In this document: positions 11,320-24,602 of the stretch, one piece after another
Layout: each line of letters starts with the position of its first letter
How positions within the stretch are numbered: the first letter of the stretch is position 1
NCBI RefSeq assembly: GCF_024713945.1
Contig: NC_134679.1
Location: 1,431,001-1,495,000, forward strand
Origin: Dermatophagoides farinae
Taxonomy: Eukaryota; Arthropoda; Arachnida; Sarcoptiformes; Pyroglyphidae
DNA length: 64,000 bases
Direction of reading: 5' to 3'
Notes under the pieces: model-generated
The model's input: the letters and a program-made list of their open reading frames with translations, nothing else
Databases searched by the model: none
What the model was told of the DNA's origin: nothing
Translations under genes and position numbers: made by a program

Positions 11320-13522
11320 GTAAGTTTAATTTTGGTTTTTTTTTATTATACACAACCTATACAATGACAATTTTAATGACCACTTACACAAAAGGAAATT
11401 GAAGAAAAAACAAAACAAAACAAAAAATGAGGACATTCTTTTTGGACAATTTTCTTTTTGTCATTTTTAGCCATCTTGTCAGATATTCACTGTTGTTGTT
11501 GTTGTTGTTGTTATTTTTCCTATTTGTTTGTTTTGTCCTGTCATATACTACCACCACCACCACCACACATTACTAATCATAATCGCTAAGAACAACATTT
11601 TTTTTCTGGAACATTCAAGTGTCGCATATATATAAAAAAAGTTTTTTTTAATTTTTTTTTTCGTTGTTTGTTGGGTGAGAGTGGAATGCGAAAAAAAAAT
11701 GAAACACCTATCTATATGGGGAAAAACACACCGTCAATTATCAATGAAAATCCATTTGAATGTCACAGACAACAAAGACAAATAAACAAAAAAAAAATCA
11801 ATCAACCAAATCAATTGTTATTATTGTCATAAATCGATAATTTAATTACATTCTTTCGTTTCTTTAACATTGTCTTCACTTGTTGACTGTTTGATGATTA
11901 TATTTTTCTCAATTCAATTCCATTTAATCGATAAATGATGTTTGCAAATGCTTTATTATTCTATTTGTAGATTTGTTGATGCAAAATATTTTCGTTATAA
12001 TATGGAATGTTGATGAACGATGATGACGAAATGACGCATCAAAAAAAAAGGACAAAAAATGATTACATTTTTTAAGGTTATCGTACCTTTTTCAAAAATA
12101 AATTAAATTTAAATTTGAATTTGAAATTAAAAAAAAACAAGCATTTTTTGCAATAATAATTTCAAGTGAATCATTATCATCATTATCTGTGCTATATGAT
12201 GATGATGATGATGATAATGATTAATTTTTTTTTTTAAAGAAAAACAAAAATTTTAATGGATCGATCCATAAATTCGAACGTTTTTTTTTCTTGAAAAACA
12301 CTTGAACGTCATTTGTGTGTGCGTGTGTGTTGCCCCATCATTTTGTTTTCCGAAATGAAAAACAAATTATTATTATTTCATCATGAATCATCATTATGAT
12401 CAACAAACGGAAATTTGCAACATCATCATCATCATTATCATCAACAACAACAACAACCATAAATACTAAGATCATAAAAGATGGTTCGGTTCAAAGACAC
12501 AATGATGATGATGATGATGATGATGATTGTCGAGCCTCTCCAAATCGTAAGAAAAGAAAATTTTCTTAGATGATGATGATGATCAGAATATTTGTCAAGT
12601 GTTTGCTGGTTTGTTTGTTTGTTTTTCTCACCTTATCTACAAATAGACCAGCAGAAAAAAAACAAAATTGACATTTTCAATGATACATTTGTTGCAATGT
12701 GCAATGATTGATGATAATAATAAATATTTTTGGTCGAATCATAAGGTTTTTTTTTGTCTGAATTTGGCCATATTTTTTTTGCACCATTCATTCATTGATG
12801 ATTTATTGATTGACTGATTGATTGATTAATTAATTAATTAATCTAATAGCATTCATTAGAATATATATATAATTTTCTTCAAATGATGACCTTGGCTAAT
12901 GTTGTTGTTGATTATCATTTCTATTTTCTAGTGAAAAAAACCCAACATGAACACAAACCATCATTTTTAAATCAATCAAAACTAATAGTTATCGATAACC
13001 ATCATATATGAGAAATACACAATGAAAAATCATGTTTTCAGTATATCCAAGTAATTTACTTTAGGCATTTTACCGACAATAATAATTATGATCATGATGA
13101 TCATGATGGTGATGATTTATAAAGATTAATGATTAGAAACATATCATCATCATCATCATAGATTATTAATGCTGGCAACGATGATAAAATCAATCAATGA
13201 ACAAATCGATATCTTGAAAAAAAAATATCAACAATCAACTTGTTATATTTGAGGGCGGCTATGTCGACCTAAAATCATTACCGGCAAAGTGTTTTTAGTC
13301 TAGTGATGATAATGATGATGATTATATATAGATAAAATAATCGGAAATCAAAAAAAAAAATATACCGAAAAAGCGGAAATATTAAATCCAACAACAACAA
13401 CAACAACAAACGAATTTCATTCTAGAAAGTATAATTTGATGATGATAATAATTACAATTTTTTTTTTCTCTTTCTTTCATTTCAATTTCAATTGTCATTT
13501 ACATTCAATTGATGATGATTTT

Positions 13523-13552
13523 TTGTTGTTGTTGTTGTTGTTGTTGTTGTTG
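13523..13552. repeat. (TTG)n trinucleotide repeat
   Basis: Ten or so consecutive TTG units; no gene context. Confidence 0.85.
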
Positions 13553-15525
13553 ATTTTCAAACTTTTTTTTCTTTTTTCGAACATGTATGTCTTTGCAACT
13601 TTATCATTATCATCGTCATCAACATAGACACACACACACACTTATTATCGTTGTCGTGAGGCGTTGGCTGTCAAAAAAAAAACAAGATCAAGTCTTGAAA
13701 ATTTTTCATTCATTAAAGCCAACAACGATCGAACGAAAAGAACTTTATTGTCGCCATCATCATTTTTATTCTAATCACATTCATACACATACACTATACA
13801 CATTTGTTGCATATTTATATATTTCATTTCATACTATAAATGTCTGAATGATTGTTGAACATTATCATCATTATCATCATCATCATTTGAATTTTCATTC
13901 ATACAAACAAAAATGAATCTAATATAAAATGCTACTGTTTTGTTTTGTTTGTTTGTTTTCTTCAAAAACCAATGAGATAGAGATGGATAAAAATGAATGA
14001 GATTTCATGGTAAAATCATGATGATCATCATCATGATAATGGATGTGTCTGGATGTACATTAAAAATCATATGAATGAATGAATGAATGAATAAAGAATT
14101 ACCGAATTAACGCTTTGTAAATTGAAATTGCCGCATGTAGAGAGTGAGAAAAACGATAACAGTTGCCAAAAAAGCCGTGTGTGTGTTTTTTTTTGCCAAG
14201 TAAAAAAAAATGAATCGCAAACAAAATTTATTAGTTTGCCTGTGTGTGTGTGTTTGTTTTATACACATTGACGTCCATGATACGAATTTTTAAAAAAAAT
14301 ATCCCTTGGTGGTGGTGGCGGTGGTGGTTGTGATGATGATTCGTAATGCTGCTGCAGTATATATGATGATGATGATGATGTTTTATGTTTATGATATTTG
14401 TACACACACACATCATAAAATATGACGTAATTTATTTTTAACTTTTCTCCCTCCCTCTCTCGTCATCATTATTATTATTTTTTTTTGTTTCATTTGACAA
14501 CAACAACAACAACAACAACAACATAACGAACACAAAAGCATCACAGATGTGAGTGTATAATAACGGTTGTTTAATTCCATTTTTTTTTTTTTTTGCTTGA
14601 TGATCATCGTGATGATGATCTTGTAACATCCATATCAAGCAAAAAAAAAAAAAAAAATGAAGGGTGTGTATCCTATACATATGAAAATGATGATGACATG
14701 TCACATATCCAGTGTGTGTGTGTGTGTGTGTTTACAGGGTAATAAACTTTCTTTGTCAAAAATTTTTGTTTTCTGGTTTAGTTTTAGTAAAATCAAGCCA
14801 ATTCTATATATTCTCGGCGATCCGTGAATTTCGTGACCAATTTTTTTATTTACTTGTTTGTCAAAATCTCTATTTTCGTATTTTTTTTTTCATTCAATTT
14901 CCATGTAAAAAAATTCATTTTTTTTTGTCATTCGATATAAGCACTGATTTTTTTCCATTTTTTTTTTTTTTTTGATCATCAAAGATTAATTTTCCTTTTT
15001 TCAATTTTGTTGTTGTCTTCATTTTCCGTTCATTATTCATAAACGAGATAACAAGAAAAGAGAGAGAGAGAGAAAAAAAAATCAATCAATCATTATCGAT
15101 AATTTATTGTCAACCAGAAAAAAAATATACAAAGAGAAAGAAATATGGTGTATTGGTGTTAAACATTTGTATCTATGTCACCATATATATCGATACTTTT
15201 TTACATGATTGAATTTTTTTTTTTTTTTTTGGTAATTTTGGTAATTTTCCACACATATGAAATGAACTATACTATTGGGCGCCATATTCATATTTACGCC
15301 CAATTATTACGAGTAGCATATTGTTTATGTTTTTTCATCAACTAGAAAATCATTGTTTCGTTCTATCTTTGTGTTCATTGTGTGTAGGAGGAGTATTGAA
15401 ATCAAACAATAGAGAAATTTGATTCGATTCGATGACGATATACATAATAACATAATAATAATCCTTGAATGATATTGTCAATGATGATATTGGAAATTAC
15501 AAGCTGAATATATTACATTGAAAAG

Positions 15526-15551
<26 letters not shown>
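15526..15551. repeat. (GT)13 microsatellite
   Basis: A clean dinucleotide run upstream of the first Unc-115 LIM exon. Confidence 0.9.
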
Positions 15552-15556
<5 letters not shown>

Positions 15557-16003
15557 TTCATGTATGTAGGGTTGTATGGCTAGGATTAATTTTCATAATT
15601 TCTTGGATATATATTCATGTTCGTATATAATTAATTAATTAATTAGAAAAAAAAGTAGTATTAGTATAGTAGTTTTTTGGAAAAGAGGTTAATTTACATT
15701 TCATTGTCTTTCTAATAAATTGAACAGTGGTGACATATGGCGAATGATTCACAATTTGACAATCAACAAGTGTGTGAGTTTGATTAAAGTTTTTTTTTTC
15801 TCTCTTTAAAAATTTTTTTCGTTTGTTTGCCATTTTTTATTAATTAATATCACAAACAAATACACACACAGACAGACACACATGAATGATGACATTGTTA
15901 ATATCATCATCAATGTTATATTATGATCATATTGATTTAAATAAATATCCATTAATTAATCTTTTTTCTGGCCTTCATCATCATCATCAAAATAATCGAA
16001 TAG

Positions 16004-19000
16004 GCAAAGTATTATGTGAAGCATGTCTGAAAAAATGTTCCGGCAATGTACTACGTGTTGGTAAAGTTTATTTTCATATTGCCTGTTTTAAATGTCATGG
16101 TTAGTATTTATAATCAGAAGATGGTTTGAATTTTTCATTTCAATTTTCAATTTTTTTTCCTGTTATTAGAATGTGGTGTTTCATTATCGAAAGGTGGATT
16201 TTTTACTCATTCAATTAATAATAATTCAAATTATTATTGTACAAAATGTTATCAAAATTCATTCGGTACAAAATGTGCTGCTTGTAATGAATTTGTTGAA
16301 GGTGAAGTAATCAGTGCACTTGGTAATACTTATCATCAACAATGTTTCCGTTGTAATCGATGCAGGTAAGTTAATTGATTTATATATTATGATTATGATT
16401 ACATGGTCAATCGTTAATCATGTTTCACATTCATTTTTCAGGCAACCATTTCCAAGTGGTGAAAAAGTAACCTGGACTGGAAAGGAATGTCTATGCACGA
16501 AATGCATACAAATACCAACGGTTTCCACACCGAATAATGATGGACTTGTGCCAAGTATAATAATTTATTTATTTATCGATTTACAATTTTCGTCTCATTT
16601 ATTGTCATCCATTCATTCATGATAGTTTGTCATTCATGTAATAATGAAATATCCGATGGTCAAGCATTAATTGCATTGGATAAACATTGGCATATTTCCT
16701 GTTTCAAATGCGATACTTGTGGTTGTATTCTACATGGTGAATATCTAAGCAAAGATGGAAAAGTTTATTGTGAAAAAGATTATCAGGTAAGTGTGTTGTA
16801 TATATGGATTTAATTAGTTTCTCTTCAAAAAAAAACACAAAAAACAATTTGATACAATTTCCTGATCACGATTTCATGATCTCAATTTATATTTGTCTTA
16901 ATGTTCCTCATATAGAAACAATTTGGCATTAAATGTCATCATTGTGAACGTTATATAACGGGTAAAGTTTTACAAGCTGGTGATAATCATTTTCATCCTA
17001 CTTGTGCACGGTTAGTATTAGTAGTACTAGTCCTCCCACCAGCAGTTGATCCTGAATAATAATATCGTTTTTTTTTGCTGACAAAACAGATGCATCAAAT
17101 GTGGTGATGTATTTAGCGATGGTGAAGAAATGTACATACAAGGTGCTGCCATTTGGCATCCAAGATGTGGACCAGGACCTGGTGAAAAAATGCCTGATGA
17201 TTTACCAACACCAATTGATCATCAGGTATGAATTTTGTTCATTTTATCGCTGTGTTTGCATAAAATAATTTTATTTTATTTTTTTCCCATATTATTTTGC
17301 ATGTTGGATTGCTTGATATTTTGTTTTGTTTTGTATATCATGCTTATTTTGAATTTTGATAAAACACCCACCCACCATCGCTGAAAAATTATTTTTCATA
17401 GTATTTTCGACCCGATTCACCAAGCATGACTAGTTCCTTATCTCGTTCGATTAGTCCATTTGGAAATTATGGTGAACAGGTTTGTTTTTGCTTATTTTGT
17501 TTTTCTTTGAAATATTTTTTTTCCATGAAGCTAAGCTTAATTTTCAATTTATGATCTGAATATATTATGTAATGATGATCTGAATATATTAATTCATCAC
17601 TGTTTTTCTTTCTGTATAATCTTATAGCTAAGTGAATCAAGTCCATATTTGGATAAGAATACAACATGGACAAGCGATATGAGCCGTTATTATACATACA
17701 GTTATCTAACAGCTGAACCAACACTTGGTTATTTACGGAAACCGGTTGAACCACGTGCACCTAAATCACCACAATTCCATAGGCCACCTGATTATCAACA
17801 ATATCATCATCGCACCAGAACACAGAGTAGATCTCCAAAACAAGGAATGCGTGCTATGGTTGACCAATTACAGGCAACAAATTCATTGAGACCAAAATCA
17901 CCATCCATGAATAATGAAGAGCCAATTGAATTGTCTCATTATCCAAGTGCACAGAAACCAAATCCAAATGATGTTCCCACAATCGAACGGGATGATTTTC
18001 CAGCACCACCGGTATGTTATATAATAGCAAAGTGACTTGAAATAATCTCCATGGATTTTATCTTTCAATTATAGTTTCCTTATGCCGATCCAAATCTCAA
18101 AAAATGGTATAGTTCCAGAGATGATCTTGAAGAAGAATTTGTTGCAAAAGAACGTGAAGATAATTATGTTAATCCACAGCTAAAGAAAGAAGAAGAAGAA
18201 TTGTCGAAAATAGCTACAGGAATTGGTAAAGTTTTCTTAAAAACGGTTAAAGAACGTGAAAAAATTATGGCACATCGTAGAGCTAATCTAGATCCACGTA
18301 ATGCATCACGTACACCATCAGCCAAAACGGAAATTCTTGCCCGATTACGTTATGATAATCCGGTCAATGCTTGTATGTCTTTTTGTTTTGACAAATAATC
18401 GATAATCGATTAATTTATTAATTTGATTTGATTGATCATTTATCGTTTAGCTCCATCTCGTGACATTGATCGACCAAAACCATGGGAAGAAGATGAATAT
18501 GAACGTTATTTTTATCGTAATTCTCGAATGACTCGAAGTCAACCATATATTAATTATAATGGTATATAAATGATCATTAAAATTTATCAAAAATATAAAA
18601 TTTTTTTTCACACATGTCAAATAGTCGTATCTTCTCTACGAAATACACCTAAGCCTGGTTATAGCCTTAAACACCGTGAAAATGGTGTTGAATCACCATT
18701 TACGGAAAAATATTTGGAAAAAACTCAAAGTGCCGAATTTGGTAGCAAAAGATCAGATGGTAAGTGATTATATTGTGAATATTTTTTTTTATTTGGATAT
18801 GAATTGAATAAATTTTAATTCTATAGTTTCGGCAATGTCTGATCATCAGAATCGTTATTATATGGTAAGTGATTGGAGTAAAGTACAATTTCTAAACCAT
18901 AACCATTTTATTGATAATCATAGAATCATAGTGCAAGTGGTACATTTCGAACGACTCCATATTCCGAAGGATTTGGAACGTATCATGGATTCACTACTGG

Positions 19001-19348
19001 TTCTTATAGTCCACATTTTCGTCGTTCAATGCCAAATGTCAATCTACAACATATGAGCAATGAACCACCAAGACAATATCCGTACCATTTGTTAATGATT
19101 ACGAATTATCGATTACCACCAGGTAACAAAAAAAAAAATCTCAAACAAATTCTTTCAATCATTGATCATTTATTTATTTATTTATTTATTCATTTTTTTT
19201 ATTGACAAAAGATGTTGATCGCTGTCATCTTGAACGACATCTGGAAAATGGAGAATTTGAACGAATTTTTGCTATGAATCGAATGGATTTTTATCGTTTA
19301 CCTGAATGGAAAAGAAATGAGCTTAAAAAACGAGTCAAACTTTTTTAA
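16004..19348 (+). CDS. Unc-115: Actin-binding LIM protein (abLIM/Unc-115), four LIM domains plus villin headpiece
   Basis: abLIM/Unc-115 links Rac and guidance-receptor signalling to F-actin in growing axons and muscle. Exons with matching phases: 16004-16099, 16170-16365, 16442-16554, 16626-16786, 16916-17010, 17090-17225, 17402-17479, 17628-18011, 18075-18372, 18451-18561, 18625-18759, 18827-18864, 18924-19122 and 19212-19348. With the small candidate exon at 11316 this gives 726 residues. The first third holds four LIM zinc fingers (CEACLKKC..., CAACNEFVEGEVISALG, CHSCNNEISDGQALIALDKHWH, CHHCERYITGKVLQAGD), paired as in abLIM. The middle is proline/serine-rich linker. The C-terminus is a villin headpiece, VDRCHLERHLENGEFERIF, ending in KKRVKLF, close to the KKKAKLF end of abLIM1. 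The start is uncertain: an ATG at 15886 would give an unusual His/Leu-rich lead. Confidence 0.92.
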
Positions 19349-20054
19349 ATTAACAACCAAAACCAAGTGACAAATAACAGAAAAATAAAATAAATAATCT
19401 AATACAACGACTAATAGAAATCATCGATTACTACTACTCAAGTGCACACACACACACATACACACCCACAAACACCCACTGCCCAATTATTTTTTAGAAA
19501 AAAAAATTATATTTTATTAATTAGTTACACTGATTATCAACACACAGACAGAGACACACACAAAGACTTATATAATTATGTTATATCTGGATTTTTATAA
19601 CAATACAACATTCTAATTTGTCAGATAATAATGATCATTAGAAACAAAACAAACAAAAGTCACTATAAAAATGTGATAAAAAAAAGAAAAAAATTGTTTT
19701 TTTTTCTTCGTTATTCGAGAAAAGTGGTGTTTGTAATCTGTAAACAAATTTTTTTTTGTTTTCTAGTCTTGATTGATAATTGATTTGATAATGACGATGA
19801 TGATGATGATGATGATGATAATGATTTCATGTTGTGAATTTTGCAGCGGAAATAAATACTATTATTATTATTATTGAGATCCACGTAATTCTTTTTGATG
19901 AAAAACAAGAGTAAAAACAAATCAATTTTAGTGATCCAAAAAATTTTTTTCTTGGTAAAAAAAAATTCCTCATAATTTTTTTGATGAAAATAGAAATATA
20001 GTTTAAATGATTTGTCGTGCGTGAATGTGTGTGTAGGTGTGTTAATTGAATTTA
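19349..20054. other. Convergent 3' flanks
   Basis: AATAAA-like signals for Unc-115 lie near 19383-19395, followed by CA-rich DNA and AT-rich filler up to the 3' end of the minus-strand receptor gene. No gene seen. Confidence 0.6.
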
Positions 20055-21701
20055 TCAACCTTTTAGCATGTATTCTTTGGGTAGAATGAATATGAATAGA
20101 CCAAAATAGTTGAGCATTAACTAGAATTGAAAAATTTAGAATATTAACAATCACAATCATCATCAAAAAACATTTTGGTTTGACGGAAATGATGTAACTT
20201 ACACTAAATATCATTCGATAAGTAATAGTGCCAATGTTTGCAATTGAATAGCCATAATATGGTTCAGTAGTTAAACGTTCAAAGAAATGATCATATTTAA
20301 TTTTCAATGATAATGGACGACGAATACCATGTATAATGGATAGAAGATTTCGTTGTGGTCGATGTAATAATTTACTTTGATTGGCAATAAAATATAATGG
20401 AAATAATAAGAAATCTTCAAAAAAAATGATCAAACTGATCAATAATTTGTCGTACCAAAATCCTAATTGATTCCATAATGCCGATACACCCAATAAATGT
20501 GATGGAAAAAATAGCATAAGTATTCGAAACAATAGATTACTGAATATTTCACGTGAAGAATGATGTATATATTGACAAATACGATTATGTTCGATCAATA
20601 GCTGCATAAGTGTTATCTGTTCAGATAGATTGAATGATGAACGATATATACCATTTACAATTGGATGATTAATTGAATGACTTTGAATAGCTATTAAACG
20701 TAATGATGAATTTATTTTTTTCAATACATGTATCTGATAAATGGTGGTGATCGATATCATCATAACAAGTGTTAATGCATTATGTAAAATGATTGCAAAA
20801 TGTATTGTCAAAAATAAAATATCAATCCATATGAATAGATGAGCTATTAATCGATAGTTGAATATTTTCATTAATGAAATATAATAATAGGGAAAGAAGA
20901 ACATGAGAAAAAGTGCTATGGTTGGTTAAAATGGCCAAAAAAAAAAAAATTTAGAGAAAAAAAAATTATTAAAATTTGTAAAAATGTAATAAAAAATATA
21001 CAATATAAATAAATCTTACCAAAACTAATGTAACTTGAAAAACATAATTGTTCGATAAAATAATTGAGTATCATTAATAATGATCTGGATTCATTTGTAA
21101 TATTCGGTACTGTATCTAGTTTATATTGTTCAAGTTTTTTTTGATCCACATATTTAAAATTCATATAGTAATCTAATTTAGCCATTTGTAAACAATACCA
21201 TTGACATAATTCATTGGATATGAATCTTTTATATAGTCGATTATTATTAACCGTTGTGGCTGTATTTGTTTTACTATTTTTCAATAATAATGTTTCTTTT
21301 TCTTTTTCCGTTATCATACATTGTTCACATTGATCAAGATTTTTCACAGATAATTCATATGGTAATTGAAATGTGATTGTATTGATTGGTGAAAAGCAAA
21401 GTTTTATTTCAGATTCAACACCGAATAATAGTGCACATAATAAAATGATTGAATAACGTTGAAATAAATGTGGATGATCATAAATGAAAAAATTAAACAA
21501 TGGATCATATTGCCAGATGTTATATACATTTGTATAATAACTGATCATACAGATGATTATACGCATTATTGTTATCATAAATAATACAATTATTAATCGA
21601 TGTTTTAATCGATACTTGTAAGTATCATGTTCATCAATTATTTCTTTCAATCTATTCATATAAATATATCGATATCGAAAATTAATAAAATTTTTGATCA
21701 T
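20055..21701 (-). CDS. Seven-transmembrane protein, gustatory-receptor-like
   Basis: Three minus-strand exons join in phase: 21020-21701, 20203-20915 and 20055-20120, giving 486 residues (or 471 from a second Met). The N-terminus is short and charged, followed by about seven hydrophobic segments (for example RLIIVLFMITIMRIIICM, SIILLCALLFGV, LIAHLFIWIDILFLTIHFAI, LISLIIFFEDFLLFPLYF). The long loop before the last two segments carries KIKYDHFFERLTTEPYYGYSI, and the tail reads ITYRMIFS joined to LMLNYFGLFIFIL. This topology, the loop with an [E/D]RLT.EPYYG block and the small last exon coding TM7 are typical of arthropod chemoreceptors of the gustatory receptor superfamily. The canonical TYxxxxxQF of TM7 is not present, so the family call is inference. 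It appears intact, and only one copy lies in this window. Confidence 0.6.
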
Positions 21702-22635
<934 letters not shown>

Positions 22636-22646
22636 CCAGCCCGAGA

Positions 22647-22665
22647 ACAGGCGCTTCGCGCCTGT
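22647..22665. repeat. Helitron 3'-terminal hairpin
   Basis: Perfect 8-bp inverted repeat (ACAGGCGC and GCGCCTGT) around a three-base loop, seven bases from the CTGG terminus of the element on the minus strand. This is the hairpin Helitrons carry near their 3' end as a replication stop signal. Confidence 0.75.
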
Positions 22666-22944
22666 CCTGGTCTGGCCCTGCGGGGCTGACTTCTTGACGG
22701 TCAATATAACTGGATACCCGCAGGTGGGGACGGCTGCGCCGCCCCCCTACTTGGCATCCAGTCAAAGGTGTCAATTTTAACGCTTCGTGCCTGACGGTGG
22801 GTTTCTATGCACGGCGTGTTGCTTCCGGCCTTCGGTTTGGTACCGCAGGGTCAGCCATCACTTGTGCATTGCACCTGATACCGTTGAAAAAGTTGCGTAC
22901 ACCGAACAGCATAATTATTATTGCTAATCGATAAGTTGAAGAAA

Positions 22945-23450
22945 TACGATATTTTTGGTATAGATACTGTGGTCATTGTTGATCTTTTCCTCAATTTCCT
23001 GAACAAAAATCTTCAGATTATTAGGATTTTTGCAGCGGCAAAAAGCCACATAAATCATTCCATGTTGCAATACTGGTGTAGGAAGGTACACACTTTTTTT
23101 TTCGAAAGATTGCCCTTAAAACATTAATTAATTGTCAGAGCAAAAGCCAATACGACAGGAAATCGTCCACGCACCAACTTAAATGGTAGCTTAAGATCTC
23201 GATCGTTTTGCTGCAAAATGAATCATAGCCTCCTTGTCAATATTCGAGCTTCAATGCTGCGTCTATTTACAAATAAACTCGTGCCATTGAGCAAACCACT
23301 TTGTGGTTCAATATTGCGACTGAACATGATAATCGATCCAATGTTTAATCCAAGTTTGTGTCTATAGAGTCTATAGGATAACCTTGTGGGTTCATCGCAT
23401 GAAGACACTCAACATTGAATCGTCAACCGCTGTGGCTTTCTGCAATATCG
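22945..23450 (-). pseudogene. Decayed Helitron Pif1-like helicase C-terminus
   Basis: Read on the minus strand from about 23450: ECLHAMNPQGYP, then HKLGLNIGSIIMFSRNIEP and SGLLNGTSLFV, RSIEARIL, then NDRDLKLPFKLVRGRFPV followed by LAFALTIN, GQSFEKK, and finally VYLPTPVLQHG then MIYVAFCRCKNPNNLKIFV. These follow the order of Helitron/Pif1 helicase motifs (HKLxLKxGxPVMLLRN, GLCNGTRL, RRQFPVRLAFAMTINKSQGQ, PVFxHGQLYVALSRV). The pieces lie in different frames with stops between them (at least three frame changes), so no functional protein is made. The upstream helicase motifs and Rep domain are absent. Confidence 0.75.
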
Positions 23451-24108
23451 TGAATGGTCCATTTTCTTTATTTTAAATGAAAAAAGTTATCAGGTATTTT
23501 AGGTATAATCAGGTTAAATAACCGAAATAACTTACCAAACGATGAGTAGATCATAGATCACGGGAACAAAAACAGAAAAAATCATTCCAATGAATGCAGT
23601 CTTCAGGCAAGATATCATCATCAAATACACACTCACACAGGCACACAAAATGAAAATCACGTGCCACATGTATTATCACAATAATCAATTCGAAAAATTC
23701 GAATTCGAACTCTTTCTATGTTCTATTGAATGACTGCACCATCTATTGGATGCAAAAGCTGCAGCAACGTGTGCTGAAGCTAGAACAATGAAAAAAAGCT
23801 TTGTCAAAGCTACATACCACAGAATGCGTTTCTTTGGAAGCGACTTCTACTTCTTAGCTGGACGAACTGTTCAACGGCATTCAAAAGTTTTCCCCACTGT
23901 TCGATATGTTCAGACACACACACACACACAACACACACTGAGTAGCTTATACTAAATAGTTATGTTTGTACTGAAAATAAGTAGGAATGTCGGCTTCCCC
24001 GCATTAAATGCCAAGTTAATACACAGTGCCAGTACACAGTGCAAGCACTTGGCGAGTGTAAAAATCGCAGTTACACACAAAACGCTTAGCCTCATAGACT
24101 AGTAGAGA

Positions 24109-24602
24109 TAAAATATACACATGATGATTAATTTGGCCATTCAAAAAATGTGTATTTCCGTTGAATAAATTCTAAAAAAAAATGATGTTATTCTAATATT
24201 CCATTTTGGTTTGGTTTCCATATATTATTATATATTATTATTATTACTATAACCACTACTTAAATATCATCAACGTCAGTATTCTGTAGTATATTATTAA
24301 TATAGTATACTCTATTTTCTATTCTATTTTTGGATTTAATCCAACATCGTCAACATTGAAAAATCATCTGGCAATGTTTTGAATGTTTTTTTTTCAATTA
24401 TTTGTATATTTGATATCAATCAAATTAACCAGTACTGTCATTAACAGAGGACGAAAAAAAAGGTTTTTTTTCAATTTTTTTTTCGGTAAGTGTTTTGTTA
24501 AATGGTTAATAAAATGAAATTTAAATTTCTATATATATATATAGATTGTCAAACGGTTTTGTCAACCCTTAAACAACACACTATCTCGACACGAACGTTA
24601 TT
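24109..24602. other. Intergenic, putative promoter region of the coiled-coil gene
   Basis: AT-rich, with (TATTA)n-like runs near 24225-24245 and an ATATATATATATAG stretch at 24531-24544 that could act as a TATA region or as an acceptor for a 5' UTR exon. No coding region recognised. Confidence 0.5.

Larger units (their letters stand above)
11320..15885. other. Probable long Unc-115 first intron or intergenic DNA
   Basis: No coding region recognised in about 4.6 kb. It is densely packed with (CAT)n, (GTT)n at 13523-13552, (CAA)n at 14499-14523, TG/CA microsatellites (14713-14731, 15526-15551), poly-A/T and short palindromes. Two TATCGATA sites lie near 12991 and 15096, and a CGCCCAATTATTA motif lies at 15297-15309. 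Confidence 0.5.
22636..24108 (-). mobile_element. Non-autonomous Helitron (rolling-circle transposon) with helicase remnant
   Basis: On the minus strand the element begins at 24108 with TCTCTACTA, preceded by a host A. It ends at 22636 with CTGG, followed by a host T. This fits the Helitron rules: 5' TC, 3' CTRR, insertion between A and T without target duplication. Seven bases before the CTGG lies a hairpin with an 8-bp stem (ACAGGCGC/GCGCCTGT, three-base loop) at 22647-22665. The terminal 280 bases (22636-22915) are strikingly GC-rich against the AT-rich background. Inside, 22945-23450 encodes pieces of the C-terminal part of a Pif1-like Helitron helicase. At about 1.47 kb and lacking a Rep domain and most of the helicase, it cannot be autonomous. 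A CA repeat at about 23912-23939 is internal. Confidence 0.75.

Noticed and set aside
19711-20202. C-terminal extension of the receptor's open frame past TYRMIFS
   Set aside because: A clear GTAAGT donor follows AGT at 20203 and a good acceptor leads to a 22-codon hydrophobic final exon; the extension is intron and repeat translation.
22640-22915. GC-rich block as bacterial contamination or an rRNA fragment
   Set aside because: It lies between the Helitron 3' terminus with its hairpin and the helicase remnant in the right orientation; no rRNA signature was recognised.
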